From positions 496,001 to 560,000 of the forward strand of contig BCKL01000020.1 in NCBI GenBank assembly GCA_001600635.1: DNA of 64,000 bases, given 5' to 3'. The notes beneath the pieces are model-generated. The model was not told where the DNA came from. It saw only the letters and a program-made list of their open reading frames with translations, and did no database searches. This stretch comes from Leucosporidium creatinivorum. Taxonomy: Eukaryota > Basidiomycota > Microbotryomycetes > Leucosporidiales > Leucosporidiaceae. The position numbers were made by a program, and so were the translations under genes. Each line of letters opens with the position of its first letter. The stretch's first letter is position 1. This document shows, piece by piece, positions 43,167-55,945 of the stretch.

Positions 43167-43487
43167 GTGTTCAACCCTCTTTTGCGAGTTACAGAAGAAC
43201 ATACGAATGATGGTGATTAAGCTGAATAAAAAACGACCTGCAACCCCCCTCCCTCACCCGTTCAGTGAGACTTGCCAGCGGCATCAAGCTCGGCTCCGCC
43301 AGCCGTAGCGCGAGCATCCTGCTCCTCCTGGACGAGGTTGCGGGGTCCGTGGTAGTGCTTGCGTCCGCCCGCAAAGTACCAAGCGAGCGAGAGAAGTAGG
43401 ACACCACCAGCGACGACCGAGGCGTCTGCAAACAGCAAGTCAGCTCATGCTCGGCGAAAGCAGGTAGGTCGCTCCGTCGCCTCACAG
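43167..43487 (-). repeat. Inverted repeat arm A (permease 3' end)
   Basis: About 320 bp matching arm B (49380-49699) in inverted orientation. By eye the last exon plus 3'UTR (about 240 bp) has one difference, next to the outer end; the intron part has about four. The spacing between the arms is about 5.9 kb. Confidence 0.85.
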
Positions 43488-43560
43488 TTTATATTGAGCG
43501 GATCGACGCGCCGCATAATGGGAAACAAGAGTGACAAGGAGAGGATGGCAGCTGAATTGG
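43167..43560 (-). pseudogene. 3' remnant of an APC permease gene
   Basis: Carries the end of a penultimate permease exon (AILSLSLLFPIMRRVDPLNIN), a GTGAGG...GCAG intron, the last exon (starting YASVVAGGVLLLSLAWYF, to the TGA) and the 3'UTR. The last exon and 3'UTR are essentially identical to those of the full permease gene at 46767-49604. The intron differs at a few bases and the preceding exon differs much more, both in bases and residues. I find no upstream exons or start, so this is a truncated paralogue. It lies on the opposite strand to the intact gene. Confidence 0.75.
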
Positions 43561-43719
43561 AGTCACACGAGTGGACAGCAAGCTGCTATCTAAGGCTCGG
43601 CGTTCGCTTTGTGCAGCTGGCCCTCCGTCCAAACACTGTGCAGCTGCCTCACGATGCCTTGCGACAACCTGCTAAATGTGAAGCTCTATGATCTGTTGCA
43701 AATCTATACCGCTGAAGGT

Positions 43720-45421
43720 CTACCTATGCAGCAGCGGATCGGCCAGCAGCCTCTCCATCACTTCGCGTCTGAGGTAGACCCCGACGAGCGCGCCATCCTG
43801 CTGCCAACTCTTCCGCTCAGCCTCATTCTCCTCAGCGCCGAGAGTATCTCTTCTGCACCCTTCCATCACCTGCACAACTCCATCACAGTGCGGCATGAGC
43901 GGCAACACACATCTCGGCGTTCCTCTCCCGTTCCCCTTCATAACACCGCTCTCCATCTCCCCAAAGCCAAAGTCAACCTCCCATACACCAAGCCTCGTCC
44001 AGCTCGTCACTATGGTATGCCTTTCCCCGAGGAAGCCGCCCCAATACCTCGCAGGCGAGTCCTCGTAAGCCGCTTCGTGGAGCACCGCGCCGAGCGCCGA
44101 GCTGTCAAAGAGGTTGACGGTGGATCGGATGGTGTTGGCGGCGCTGCGCAGATTGTTGGAGACGACCGCGGCCTCTTTGCGAGCGGCGACGAGGAGGATG
44201 GGGGAGCCGAGAGAAGTTGCCGGGAGGGGAGGGGAGAGACGAGGTCGAAGTCCGAGTGTGAGATTGAGTGTGACGACGACGTCGGGTGGGAGGGTGCGTG
44301 CTCGAGTGATGAGGGACCAGAGGTGAGAAAGGAGTGCATCGAGTTGGCTGACGTTGAGTGTTGAACAGGATGGGGAGGACGAATGGTCGACGGCGAGTGA
44401 AATGCTGAGCGCCTTGATGCGAACGAGCTCCTCGCGAGGGAAGTAGAGGAGGCGATGCGACACTGGTGCCATAGCATCCCACTCATTCCAAGGGATCGGG
44501 GTCCCGAGAGGTGCGGGACGAGTTGAGCGAGCGAGAATCTCGGGCGGGACTTGGGTTGCCTCGGCGAAGAAGGACGGGGCGCCGTCGCCAGACGCCCAGT
44601 AGTCGAGGCGATCGAGAGGGACGTCCTGAGCTTGAGCAATCAGCTCGCTATCCGCCGCTGGAGCGTCGATGTGGCCTGCAGCGGCACGGTCGATGAGCGA
44701 AGGATCGAAGGAAGGCGAAGGGGACGGGAGTGGTCGGCCAGAGGAGAGGGCAGCGTGGATCTTGGCCCAGTGTTGAATGAAGGAAAGGAGGGTTTGCGCG
44801 TCGGCGAGTGGATGTGCGATCTTGATGGCGATGCAGAACCCTCCGCATGCGAAAGTTGTGAGCTGGATGATCACCGAGGGCAAGCCTGTCGAGGTGTGGG
44901 TGTCGTGAAGAGCAAGTGGATCGTCAGGGAGGAGCTTGAGCAAAGGGATGTGGTCTCCACTCCATGCTTGGGTGTTGAGGTCTTCCTGGTCGGCGGGGAG
45001 TACGTCGGCGAGCGAGTGCGAGCTGTCGGCGAGGCAGACCTGCACGCCGGGGTCGTCGCACGAGCCCCACGCGACCTCGAGGCGCCCATGCCGATCGTGG
45101 TGATGTGTACTCCTTGGTTCGTAGGCTCGTCGTCGGAGCTGGCCAGCGAAATGAGGATAGTGGCTCAAGACTTCCTCGAGCGAGCGAAGGAGGGCGCTAC
45201 GGTCGAGTGAAGATGGCAGGTCATAGAACCAGTAGCCTCCTGTTGGTGTGAATCGAAGCACCTTGTTGTCGATGATGCTGAGGGGTACGACTCGAGGCAA
45301 AGAGGAAGAGCGAGTGGCTGGGAAATGGCGAGTGCTGGCCGTGATAGTCGTCTGTAGGCAGATGTCAGTACAAGTCAAGACAAGCTGCTATTCTAGATCT
45401 CACAGCACTGACAGCGAGCAT
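43720..45421 (-). CDS. BAHD-type acyltransferase (transferase family)
   Basis: Acyl-CoA-dependent O- or N-acyltransferase of the PF02458-like transferase family (plant BAHD, fungal trichothecene acetyltransferase relatives). Two exons: 45404-45421 (MLAVSA) and 43720-45351; 549 aa. The intron 45352-45403 has a GTGAGA donor, a TACTGAC branch and a CTACAG acceptor. Catalytic HxxxD is present as AHPLAD in IKIAHPLADAQTLL, and the structural DFGWG motif appears as DFGFG in WEVDFGFGEME. Other family blocks: LVRF-like VLRFTPTGGYWFYDLP, SHYPHFAGQLRRRAY and QLTTFACGGFCIAIK. The substrate cannot be inferred. Divergent from the permease, with 1.3 kb between. Confidence 0.85.
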
Positions 45422-46766
45422 CTCGAGAAGCGAAGCGCAGGAGAGAGAGCCGTGATTTCGGCTCAGCGGCTGGCTGGACACGTAATAGCGAGTGACTCGA
45501 CCAAGTGGGTAGCAGGCAGCCGTCTGGGAGACAATGGTTTGTCTTCACAGATGACAAGTCTCGCGGGTCGTCTCGGCTGGTTGCAAGCGACGCCCTCGGC
45601 GATGAGCCCCTAAGTGTCTCTGTCGAAGTCCTGCGCAACAGTACTGGACTGGGCCGCAAGGAAGCTCGGTAGACCTCTTTTTCGAAGTAGTCAAAGCGAA
45701 AGAGAGTGTTGTGCTCGAACGCTCCTGCCTCTTTCTCTGTCGCGCCTTGTTCGCTGCTCGCTGCTCGCTGCTCGGCGCACCTCGAGGGCGGGTTCGGCAC
45801 CTCAGCGGCCCAGCCCAGCACGATAAGAGCAAGCGACAGCGCAGTAATCGGCCAGATATCGGCGCTTGTGAGGGAGCAAGCCGAGGGCATACGACCTCTG
45901 GAGCTCCGCCGACCAGCGCGATTCAAAAATGGTTCAGTCGAGAGAGGCGCCTGCTCGCGCTCGCAGGCAATACTGCAGGGTTCTGCGCTACTATGCTCAA
46001 GAAAATGTTTTATGGTCAGACACTTGACCACTTCTGAGGTTGCCCAAGGTCCTTGTAGGGCAAAGATCGTCTGCTGCTGCTCGGCGATGGCAGGCGGGGG
46101 AGGGAAGGCCTCTCGCCAGTTCTTGTAAGGTAGAGGGCGTATCGCAGTCGGAATCCACGATACGACTTGATTGCGCCAGAGGGCAGCAATCGCAGTGGAG
46201 GGGAGGGGTGATTGCGCGCGCGACGTCGAGATTACCGCCAAAAGCCGAGCTTCGATGCTCGGATAAGGCTGACTGGATACTCGAGTGCAGAAGCTTGGAC
46301 ACGTGTGAGGTCGGGATTGAAGCAGTTTGCTGTACTAAGACTATCGCAAAATTCTCGTGATCAGCAATAGCCGAGCGCAAGTGCGAATCGCCGAGCTCCG
46401 AGCTGAGCGCTGTGGCTCGACCTGCACTTGACTAGAGCGAGCCGAGCGAGATCCATGTACATTTTAAACACTATCTACCGCCTGTACAGCTCACCACCGC
46501 CCAAAAGATCGGCAGAGACAAGAGACCGGAGCTGAGCCGAGTCTGGGCGACGGTCTTCAGATGCCAACACTTGCCTTTCGCCTTTGACCTTCGCGATCCT
46601 CCTCTCTCATCCTACTCAGCCACCTTCGTCCTTATCGGACTACACACCTTGCTCGCTCCAGGTTCATAGGAACACCCTCGTTTCGATCTCCCACCGGCCG
46701 CCCCTTCAAAGTCCCATCTCACTCTCTCCCTCTTCCCACTCTCGACCAATCTTCTCATCGCCCAGC
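45422..46766. other. Long intergenic region between acyltransferase and permease
   Basis: 1345 bp between divergent starts, presumably with promoters for both. A long minus-strand ORF covers part of it but lacks any family block and overlaps the acyltransferase first exon, so I do not count it. A short GCTCGCT repeat occurs near 45748-45775. CT-rich tracts precede the permease start (46690-46760). Confidence 0.4.
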
Positions 46767-49604
46767 ATGAGCTCCACTACATCGGAGAAGAGTGGACAAC
46801 AGGGTTCTCCTGCTCAGACCCCTGCAGCTAAGCAGGATAATGGCGTACGCGAGGAGGTTCAAACCATCAGTGGTAGCGATTCGGACGAGGCTGAGCTGGC
46901 CAGGATGGGATACAAACAAGAGTTTGTACGAGAGTTCACCAATCTGTCGGTAAGTGCACTAGATCTCGCTCTGCTGGGCTACAACTCGCCCGTCAATCAA
47001 CGAAGAAGCCGGAGCACGGGCGCCCTCCTTTGCGAAGGAGATGAGATGCGCCGAGGGGAGCAACAGCTCGTTGGGGCTACGGGAAGTGTGTATCGTACAA
47101 CACAGCTAACACAAGTGTTACCTCTCTACAGACCATCTCGTTCGCTTTCTCCATCATGGGAGGTAGGGCCCTTGTTTTTTCTTCGCGTGATTCTCCCCTC
47201 CGGCGCTGACGCTTCGGATCCCGCTTTGCAGTGGCTTCCTCGGTCGCTACCACCTTTAACACGCCCTTCCTGCTCGGTGGTCCCGCTTCTGTCGTTTGGT
47301 GTTGGTTCTTGGTGCGTTGGCCGGTCCCCCCCGCCCCCTCATACGACCCCTCCCCGCTGCCGGCGCCTTTCGTCCAATCGGTCAGGTCCGAGCGCCCTGC
47401 TAATCCACCGTCACTGCTCTGCAGGGAACCATCATGTGCTTCTGCCTGGGTACCTCCATTGCGGGTGCGTTTCTCTGCCTTATCCTAACTCACTACAGAG
47501 TCTGACCTCGCTTCGCCTACAGAGATCGTTTCGGTTCGTCGCTCGTTGTTCGCTGTGGTCTCCTCCCCTTCTCGTCTGACCCGTCCCCTCACGCAGGCGT
47601 ATCCCACGAATGGTGGACTGTACTCTGCGTCAGCCTATCTCGTCCCGCGCAAGTACCGCTCCATCGTCGGCTGGGTCGTCGGATGGTGAGTTTCGAGCTT
47701 CGGCGAAGAGGAGAGAGTCTCGACGTTGACCCTCCTCGCTCTCACTAGGCTCAACCTCCTCGGCCAGGTCGCTGGAGTAGCCTCGACCGAGTTCGGACTT
47801 GCCCAGATGATCGCCACCGCCGCTAACCTCGGCCACCCCGAGTGGATCGCCTCGGCCGGCCAGACTTACGGCATCTTCATCGCTCTGCTCATCATCCACG
47901 GTACTCTTAACGTACGTTTCCTGCACTCGCATCCGCAACGCCTGCTGCTGCTTTCGAACTGTCGCTGCCGTGCGCCTCGGGGCGGCCGAGAATCAACCGA
48001 GACTAACCCTCGTTCTTCACGCCTGACAGTCTGTTGGAACCAAGTGGCTCGCCAAGGTCACCCAGTCCTTCGTTTTCATCAACCTCGGCACTGTGTGAGT
48101 ACTATCATGCATTTTCTCGAGGGAGTGGGGCACGCGACTGAGCGAGCTCACTGCTGACCGCCTCTCATTTCACAGCCTCGCCATCGTCATCGCTCTCCTC
48201 GTCACCTGCAAGGACAAGCACTCGGCCAGCTACGTCTTCACCTCGACCATCAACGGCTCTGGATGGAGCTCTGAGGGCCTCGTCTTCCTCCTCGGACTTC
48301 TCTCGGTTCAGGTGCGCCGAAAAGCATTTCGAGTCGCCCGACCAGCACTGACACATTTGGCTGCTCACAGTGGACCATGACCGACTACGATGCTACAGCC
48401 CACATCTCCGAGGAGGTCAAGAAGGCCAGCATCGCCGCTCCCGTCGCCATCTTCGTCGCCGTCATCGGAACCGGCTGCGTTGGATGGGTCTACAACATCG
48501 TCTACGTCTTGTGCTCGGGTGACATCACTCAGTACGATGGAGCCATCTACGCCCCCGCTGCCGTGAGTCTCTCTGACTTCGACGAGTTCTCGGCGCCGAG
48601 CTGATCTTCCGGCTGCCCCAGATCATCTTCAACAACGTCGGCGCCAAGGGCTTCTACGTCCTGTGGACTGGTGTTTGCTTGACTGCTTTCCTCGTCGTCC
48701 AGACCGCCCTGCAGGCCAACGCCCGTACTTTCCACGCCTTCAGTCGCGACCACGGTCTTCCTGTACGCTCTCGCTTGTCCTTTCGCCGAGTTCTGCGAAC
48801 GAGAGCTGACCTCTTCCCCAATAGGACCGCGGACTCTTCGCCAAGCTCGCTCCCAACAAGATCCCCATCTACGGTGTCTGGCTCGTCGTGTTCATCTCGG
48901 CTCTCATGGGTCTTCTCAACTTTGCCAGGTGAGCGCCGAAGTCGCTGGCTCCGCGTCACGGCCTCGACAGCAGCTTGCTGACCACTCGTACCACTCCCAG
49001 TTACACCGCCGTTGCTGCCATCTTCTCGCTTTGCGCCATCGCCCTCGACACCAGCTATGTGGTCCCTGTAAGCTTGTCCTCGCCTCGAGCTGGCTCAATC
49101 GAAGCCCGAGCTGACCTCCGTGCCCTCTCAGATCGCTTGCAAGCTCATCTACCGTGACCACCCCGAGGTCATGTTCAAGCCCGGACCCTTCACTCTCGGT
49201 CGCGGCATCCTCGGATGGACCAGTGAGTTGGCGAGCGCCGAATCTCGAGCTCAGCTCGGCGATGGCTGACCCTCTTCTCGTAATCCTCAGTCAACTTGGT
49301 CGCCATTTTCTGGACCATTTTCGTCGTCATCGTCCTTGCTCTCCCCACCATTCGTCCCGTGGACCCGCTCAACATGAACTGTGAGCCGATGGAGCGATCT
49401 ACCTGCTTTCGCCGAGCATAAGCTGACTTGCTGTTTGCAGACGCCTCGGTCGTCGCTGGTGGTGTCCTACTTCTCTCGCTCGCTTGGTACTTTGCGGGCG
49501 GACGCAAGCACTACCACGGACCCCGCAACCTCGTCCAGGAGGAGCAGGATGCTCGCGCTACGGCTGGCGGAGCCGAGCTTGATGCCGCTGGCAAGTCTCA
49601 CTGA
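46767..49604 (+). CDS. Amino acid/GABA/choline permease (APC superfamily)
   Basis: Plasma-membrane transporter of the fungal amino-acid/choline group (UGA4/HNM1-like); 548 aa, about twelve membrane segments. Sixteen exons: 46767-46949, 47132-47162, 47232-47311, 47425-47464, 47523-47533, 47597-47685, 47749-47911, 48030-48094, 48176-48311, 48371-48562, 48622-48762, 48825-48928, 49001-49067, 49132-49222, 49291-49380, 49441-49604. Exon 5 is only 11 nt. Motifs: NLSTISFAFSIMG, FNTPFLLGGPASVVWCWF, SIAEIVSAYPTNGGLYSASA, WLNLLGQVAGVAST, WTMTDYDATAHISEEVKKAS, FSRDHGLPDRGLFAKL and PEVMFKPGPFTLGR. The N-terminal 45 residues are hydrophilic and contain Lys for possible ubiquitin control. The exact substrate is uncertain. 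Confidence 0.93.
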
Positions 49605-49699
49605 ACGGGTGAGGGAGGGGGGTTGCAGGTCGTTTTTTATTCAGCTTAATCACCATCATTCGTATGTTCTTCTGTAACTCGCAAAAGAGGGTTCAACAC
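49380..49699 (+). repeat. Inverted repeat arm B (permease 3' end)
   Basis: Last intron, last exon and 3'UTR of the intact permease; partner of arm A at 43167-43487. Identity drops abruptly after GGTT[C/G]AACAC at 49690-49699. Confidence 0.85.
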
Positions 49700-50071
49700 C
49701 TCACTTTGCTCTGGGGTTCGAGTCGCGAGCATCGCAAACTCTCACACGCAGTCATCCTGCTTAGCTGCAGGGGTCTGAGCTGAGTAGGAAAGCCCTGCTG
49801 TCCACTATTCACCGTTGTAAACGAGCTCATGCTAGCGTGGAGAGGTGGGAGGGGGGAGAAGGAGTGAGAATCGCGAAGGCGAAAGTGCTACTTCACTACA
49901 CAGCTCACAGGTCGCTCACTTCGTCGTGAGGGGACTCGAACAGCAGTGTGGGCACTCAATGAGGTGATGTTACAGTTTGTGCATGTTCCTGCGTGTTCGT
50001 GTGCCTCGCTTCATCTCATCCCAGCGCCGAGCTTCTTACTTGCTCGTCGCTCCTCTACCGCGAATCTCCCT
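49700..50071. other. Convergent 3' region permease / EGT1
   Basis: 372 bp beyond the repeat arm. A GGGGTTCGAGTC stretch near 49712 recalls a tRNA T-arm, but no cloverleaf can be built around it. No gene seen. Confidence 0.4.
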
Positions 50072-53000
50072 CTAGTAGGCGACGCGAGCGCCGCAGAGGA
50101 CATAAGGGTAGAGCTTAGCGTACCTGATAGAGAAGAATGGTCAGTCGGTTGCTCGATTGATGAGGACAGCGAGAAGACGGACCAATTCTGGAAAGTCGGC
50201 CTCGCCAAGCGGTTGGGAGTAGCGTAGCTCGCGCCGCAGATAATGAGGTGCTTGCCATCGTGAAAGTCGGAGGAGTAGCCGGGGTAGAGGGCACTGCGGT
50301 CGAGTGAAGGACTAGTCAGCTCTCGTTCGGCGTAGATCAGAGAAGCGAAGCCAACTCACGAAGGCTCGTACCCCTCGTGCGCATCGAGGACCGTCGACGA
50401 CCACATCCAGACTCCACCGTCGCTTCCGCCGGTAACGATTCCATCGCGACGCTTCGAAGGAGGTGACGGAGGCAGAGGGTGGAGGTTGGCGAGACCGATG
50501 TTGGAGGTGGGAGCGTCGACGGGGTTGGCGCGGAAGAAGACGGCGAGCTCGTCGCGGGTAGGAAGACGACCGCTTTTGGACTGTTGGAGAGAGTCGAAGG
50601 CGGTCAGCGATGAGAGTAGCGAGCGAGTAGGGAAGAGGCAAGACGAACCTTAGCGAACGCCTCGAGCTGAACGGCTGAGCCACTCAAAGGCCACTCCTCG
50701 GCCCACTGCATCTCGACTTCTCCATACAGCGTCTTGACGCTGATGTCCTTCTTCCTGAACTCGGCGCCCTTCTGTCCCTTCCAAGCCCAACTAGCAGGGA
50801 ACCACTCGCTCTCGGCTCCCTTGCCCTCCTTCCTCATCCACTCAAGATACTCCCCATTCCTCACCGGCAGCGCGTCCATCTTGAACTCCCCGACCTCAAC
50901 CTCCCTCTTGGGATTCTCGACGTCCCATCCAAACTCATGCTCGGCATCGTAAAGCGCCGACTGGTCGTCCTTCTCCGAATCGTCGTGGCCGAGAGTGATG
51001 GTGCTCGAGGGGAAGGTGAGGATTGATTGACCGCGAGAGGGGCCGCGAGCTGAGATGCGGTGAGCCCAGGAGCGGGAGAGGGAGGGGAAGTCGGGAGTCG
51101 AGAAGCCCGAGGGAGGGCGGAGGGAGTCGCAGGCTTGGAGGGCGATGTAGATGAGCGTCTCATAGTGCATCGCTTCGTGTTCGAATACCTGTGGATCGAG
51201 GAGAGGTCAGCTTTGCCTATCTCTTGCCTGCTCTGAGCCCGAGACTCACCATCATCATCACCCTCGCCAACCTCCTCGTCCATCTACCCTCCTCCTCGCG
51301 GTAGACCTTCTTGACCCTCTCCCTGACGCTCTCCTCATACGCAACTACCTCCTCCACGCTCGGCCACTTGCCCTCCTCGGGCACCTCGCTATGCCAATGG
51401 TTGACCTTGCTCGGCTCCTCGCAGTCGGGGTCGATTCCTCGCTCGAAGATATCGGCAAAGTTGGCGGGGGAGGTGAGGGGTTCTTGGAAGTAGCTGTGAG
51501 GCGAAGTAGGTCAGCGAGGGAGCAAGAGCAGAAGGGAGGAGGACAAACCGAGAGATGTGGATGTCGCGGAAAGCGGGGATGTGGCCGAGGTAGAAAAGAG
51601 GGATGTGACGAAGAGGGATGGGCTTAGTGTGCAGAAGCGAGCGAGGGAAGATCTCGAGCTGTGAAAGAGATCGCGAGTCAGCTTCGGCGCCGCTGGGCCC
51701 TCGGCGCGCAAGACTCACAGTGAGCATATCCCAAGTCTTCCACATCTGCTCCCACTCGTCCATGCTAGGCAATCCATATGGGTTGCTCGGTACCTCGACG
51801 CCGACCTCCTTCATAATAGGCGAGTTGGAAGGGAAGAGCACGGCGGGCTGCTCGAGGAGGTAGACGGTGTGCAGGCTCTGCGAGTCGGACCATTGCTGCA
51901 TGAGGCGGAAGCCCGAGGCGTGGAAGAGGGTGAGAGCTTCGGCGTGAGTGTACTTGTAGGAGACCTCCATGTGGATGAGCCTGGCGTGAGGAAGGGAGTC
52001 AGCGGCCGCCGAGAGATGTGCGAGCGAGAAAGCTCACTCGTCCTTCTTGAGCGTGATGGTAGTAGCGGGAAGCTCGTCGGTAGCAGGCAAAGGGATCTCG
52101 AGACCCTCGACCTTGCAGCGAACGTAAGCCTCGTGGCGACCGAGCTCCTGGTTGTAGCGCGAGGCGTAGTCAAAGTTGGTCGACTTGAGGCCTCCTGCGC
52201 CATCAAGTTTGCCGTGAAGAACGTCTCCAGCGTGGTCGATCCCCTCGAGGATGAAGCGACGAGTGACTCCCTGTTCGGTTGCAGAAGGTCAGCTTGGCGC
52301 TCGAGCTTTCGAGAGCGATCCGCACCTGAGGATCGTTGTAAGCCTCCTCAATCTTGGCCTTATCGTCGCAGTTGTCGATACCGATGAGCATGGTGTCTCC
52401 AGGTGCGAGGTTGACATTCTTGAGGAACTCGACCGCTTCCTGACGGTCAAAGTTGCCGACCGAGGATCCCAACCAGAGGATCGAGGTCGTCTTCTTCTGC
52501 TCGGGGATGGAGGCGAAGGAGGAGGGCGACGAGGAGCCGCTCGAGGCCGAGCTGCTGAGTACGTCGGAGGGTGAGCGACTGAGCTCGGACGTCCTGCTGT
52601 CGGGGCTGCCGTGCTCCGAATCTCGGTCGTCCTTGAGATGAGCGAGTCCTTCCCAGTAATCGGCGTGAAGGCCAGCGACTTGGACTCGAGGCGAAGCATC
52701 CGCCGAGACCTTGACCGATTCGGGCTCTTGCTCTACGAGCGACGAAAGCGACGACACGAGCGAGGCGCGCTCCAAATCGAGCGCTTTGTAGTCAATGGCA
52801 TCGGGGCCATCGGGGCGTTTGATGATCTTGGAGAGCGAGCGAAGGAGAAGACGAGTCTTGTCGAGTGGACTGGAAGTAGAGCGGTACAGAGATTAGCCAG
52901 GTTCGCCGAGCACCGCTGCAAAGGGGACGCACCCTGAACCGAGCTCGACGGCGAGTCCGATGTTGCGCGAGAGGTGATTGGCGGCACCGTTGACGCCGTC

Positions 53001-53662
53001 GTTGTGATGTCCTACCACAGCGTCTCCCCTGCGTTCGATGGCCAGAGACAGGGTCAGCTGTCTGTCTGACGGATCGCCGGCGGGAGGCAGCATGCGGGGT
53101 CAGCGCACCACTTCTCCTTCAAGGGAGCGCCAATGGCTGCAGGCGAAGGCTCGTGGTGTACATCGTGTTGCTGATGTTGCTGGTCCTCCTCCGAGCCTTG
53201 GTCCGAAGCTGCAGCGTCCTCTACGGGAAGGCCGAACATGCGCGCCGCCTGCGAATGACGATGGGTGAGCTTGCGCGCTCCAAGGCAGCTGTAGGGGAGC
53301 AGCGAGCTCACGATCTCGTCGCCATAAGTCTGTAGAATCTCCTTCTCTGCCTCGAAGGGGTAATACGCCTGCGAAACGACGCCGATTCAGCTTCAAAGCG
53401 AGGTGGGGTGAGCTTTCGGCGGCGAGCAACGCACCTTTGCCTTCGTGATCTCGTCGTAGATTTCCAGTCCAGTATTCGTATACAAGCACATGGTGGAGAT
53501 GTTCCTAGAGTTAGCCCAAGCCGAACCTGAGAAGTTGGCAGGCTGGCCATCGCGAAGGGAGGCTGAGAGTTGGTCTCGGAGCGAAGTGGATTGAGTGGCC
53601 GAGCGCAGGGTGGTGATGGAAGGGGGCGCTGAAGCAGCCCAGGAAGTTGGTAGTGATGCCAT
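50072..53662 (-). CDS. EGT1: Ergothioneine biosynthesis protein Egt1
   Basis: Bifunctional enzyme: an EgtD-like SAM domain trimethylates histidine to hercynine, then a non-haem iron EgtB-like half joins it to cysteine as the sulfoxide. Thirteen exons: 53435-53662, 53312-53368, 53109-53248, 52933-53028, 52326-52869, 52038-52270, 51719-51980, 51549-51658, 51250-51493, 50649-51188, 50360-50580, 50183-50293, 50072-50123; 945 aa. EgtD part: GLEIYDEITKAKAYYPFEAE, NIGLAVELGSGPLDKT, SILWLGSSVGNFDRQEA, LIGIDNCDD and NQELGRHEAYV. EgtB part: DinB helix PLFYLGHIPAFRDIHISR with the iron motif HEAMHYET (HxxxHxE), then the formylglycine-enzyme-like fold GGSDGGVWMWSSTVL, YPGYSSDFHDGKH and FQNWYAKLYPYV. A Ser-rich insert lies between Trp- and Gly-rich motifs. 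The assignment is firm. Confidence 0.95.
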
Positions 53663-53808
53663 GCTGTAGCGAGATGAGGTGATGGCAGAAGGACAACTTC
53701 GACTAGCCCCCCCGCTTTCGAACTTGGACTCGCCGACTTGGGCCAGCTTGTGCTTGAACTCCGTCCGTTTCCTGACTCCCTCACCTCGGCTTTCGTACAG
53801 CAGCAAGG
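53663..53808. promoter_or_regulatory. Divergent promoter region EGT1 / TRM61
   Basis: 146 bp between divergent start codons. Shared promoter inferred from spacing only. Confidence 0.45.
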
Positions 53809-55661
<1,853 letters not shown>

Positions 55662-55945
55662 GGGGATCACGTCGGGTTTGGGCAGCATTGTTGTAGATTT
55701 CCTTTCACATCACCGAGAAGACCGGACCCTGCGAACTTGGCTGCGCGCGAGAGAAAGGGCCAAGTCGACTTCTCGCTCCTGCCAATCACCTCGTTTGCGA
55801 TTCTACATCGCCTGTTCAACTACTCGACTGTACATCACTACACGCTACTGCTGCACTCGCCTCCTACTACAGCACATCACCAAGGGACTTAGCACGGAGC
55901 GCGCGCGAGAGACGACGCATCGACCGCCCCCTCGAAGGTCGAAGG

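Noticed and set aside
45393-46241. Long minus-strand ORF (282 codons) between the acyltransferase and permease
   Set aside because: No recognisable motif, irregular composition, start overlapping the acyltransferase first exon; long chance ORFs are expected in GC-rich DNA.
49705-49960. tRNA-like GGTTCGAGTC and TTCGAGTCCCC motifs on both strands
   Set aside because: No acceptor, D- or anticodon arm pairing can be found around either.
53500-53540. 22-nt GTTCGG...CTCTAG stretch in EGT1 exon 1
   Set aside because: Has a branch-like GCTAAC but is far too short and would shift the frame.
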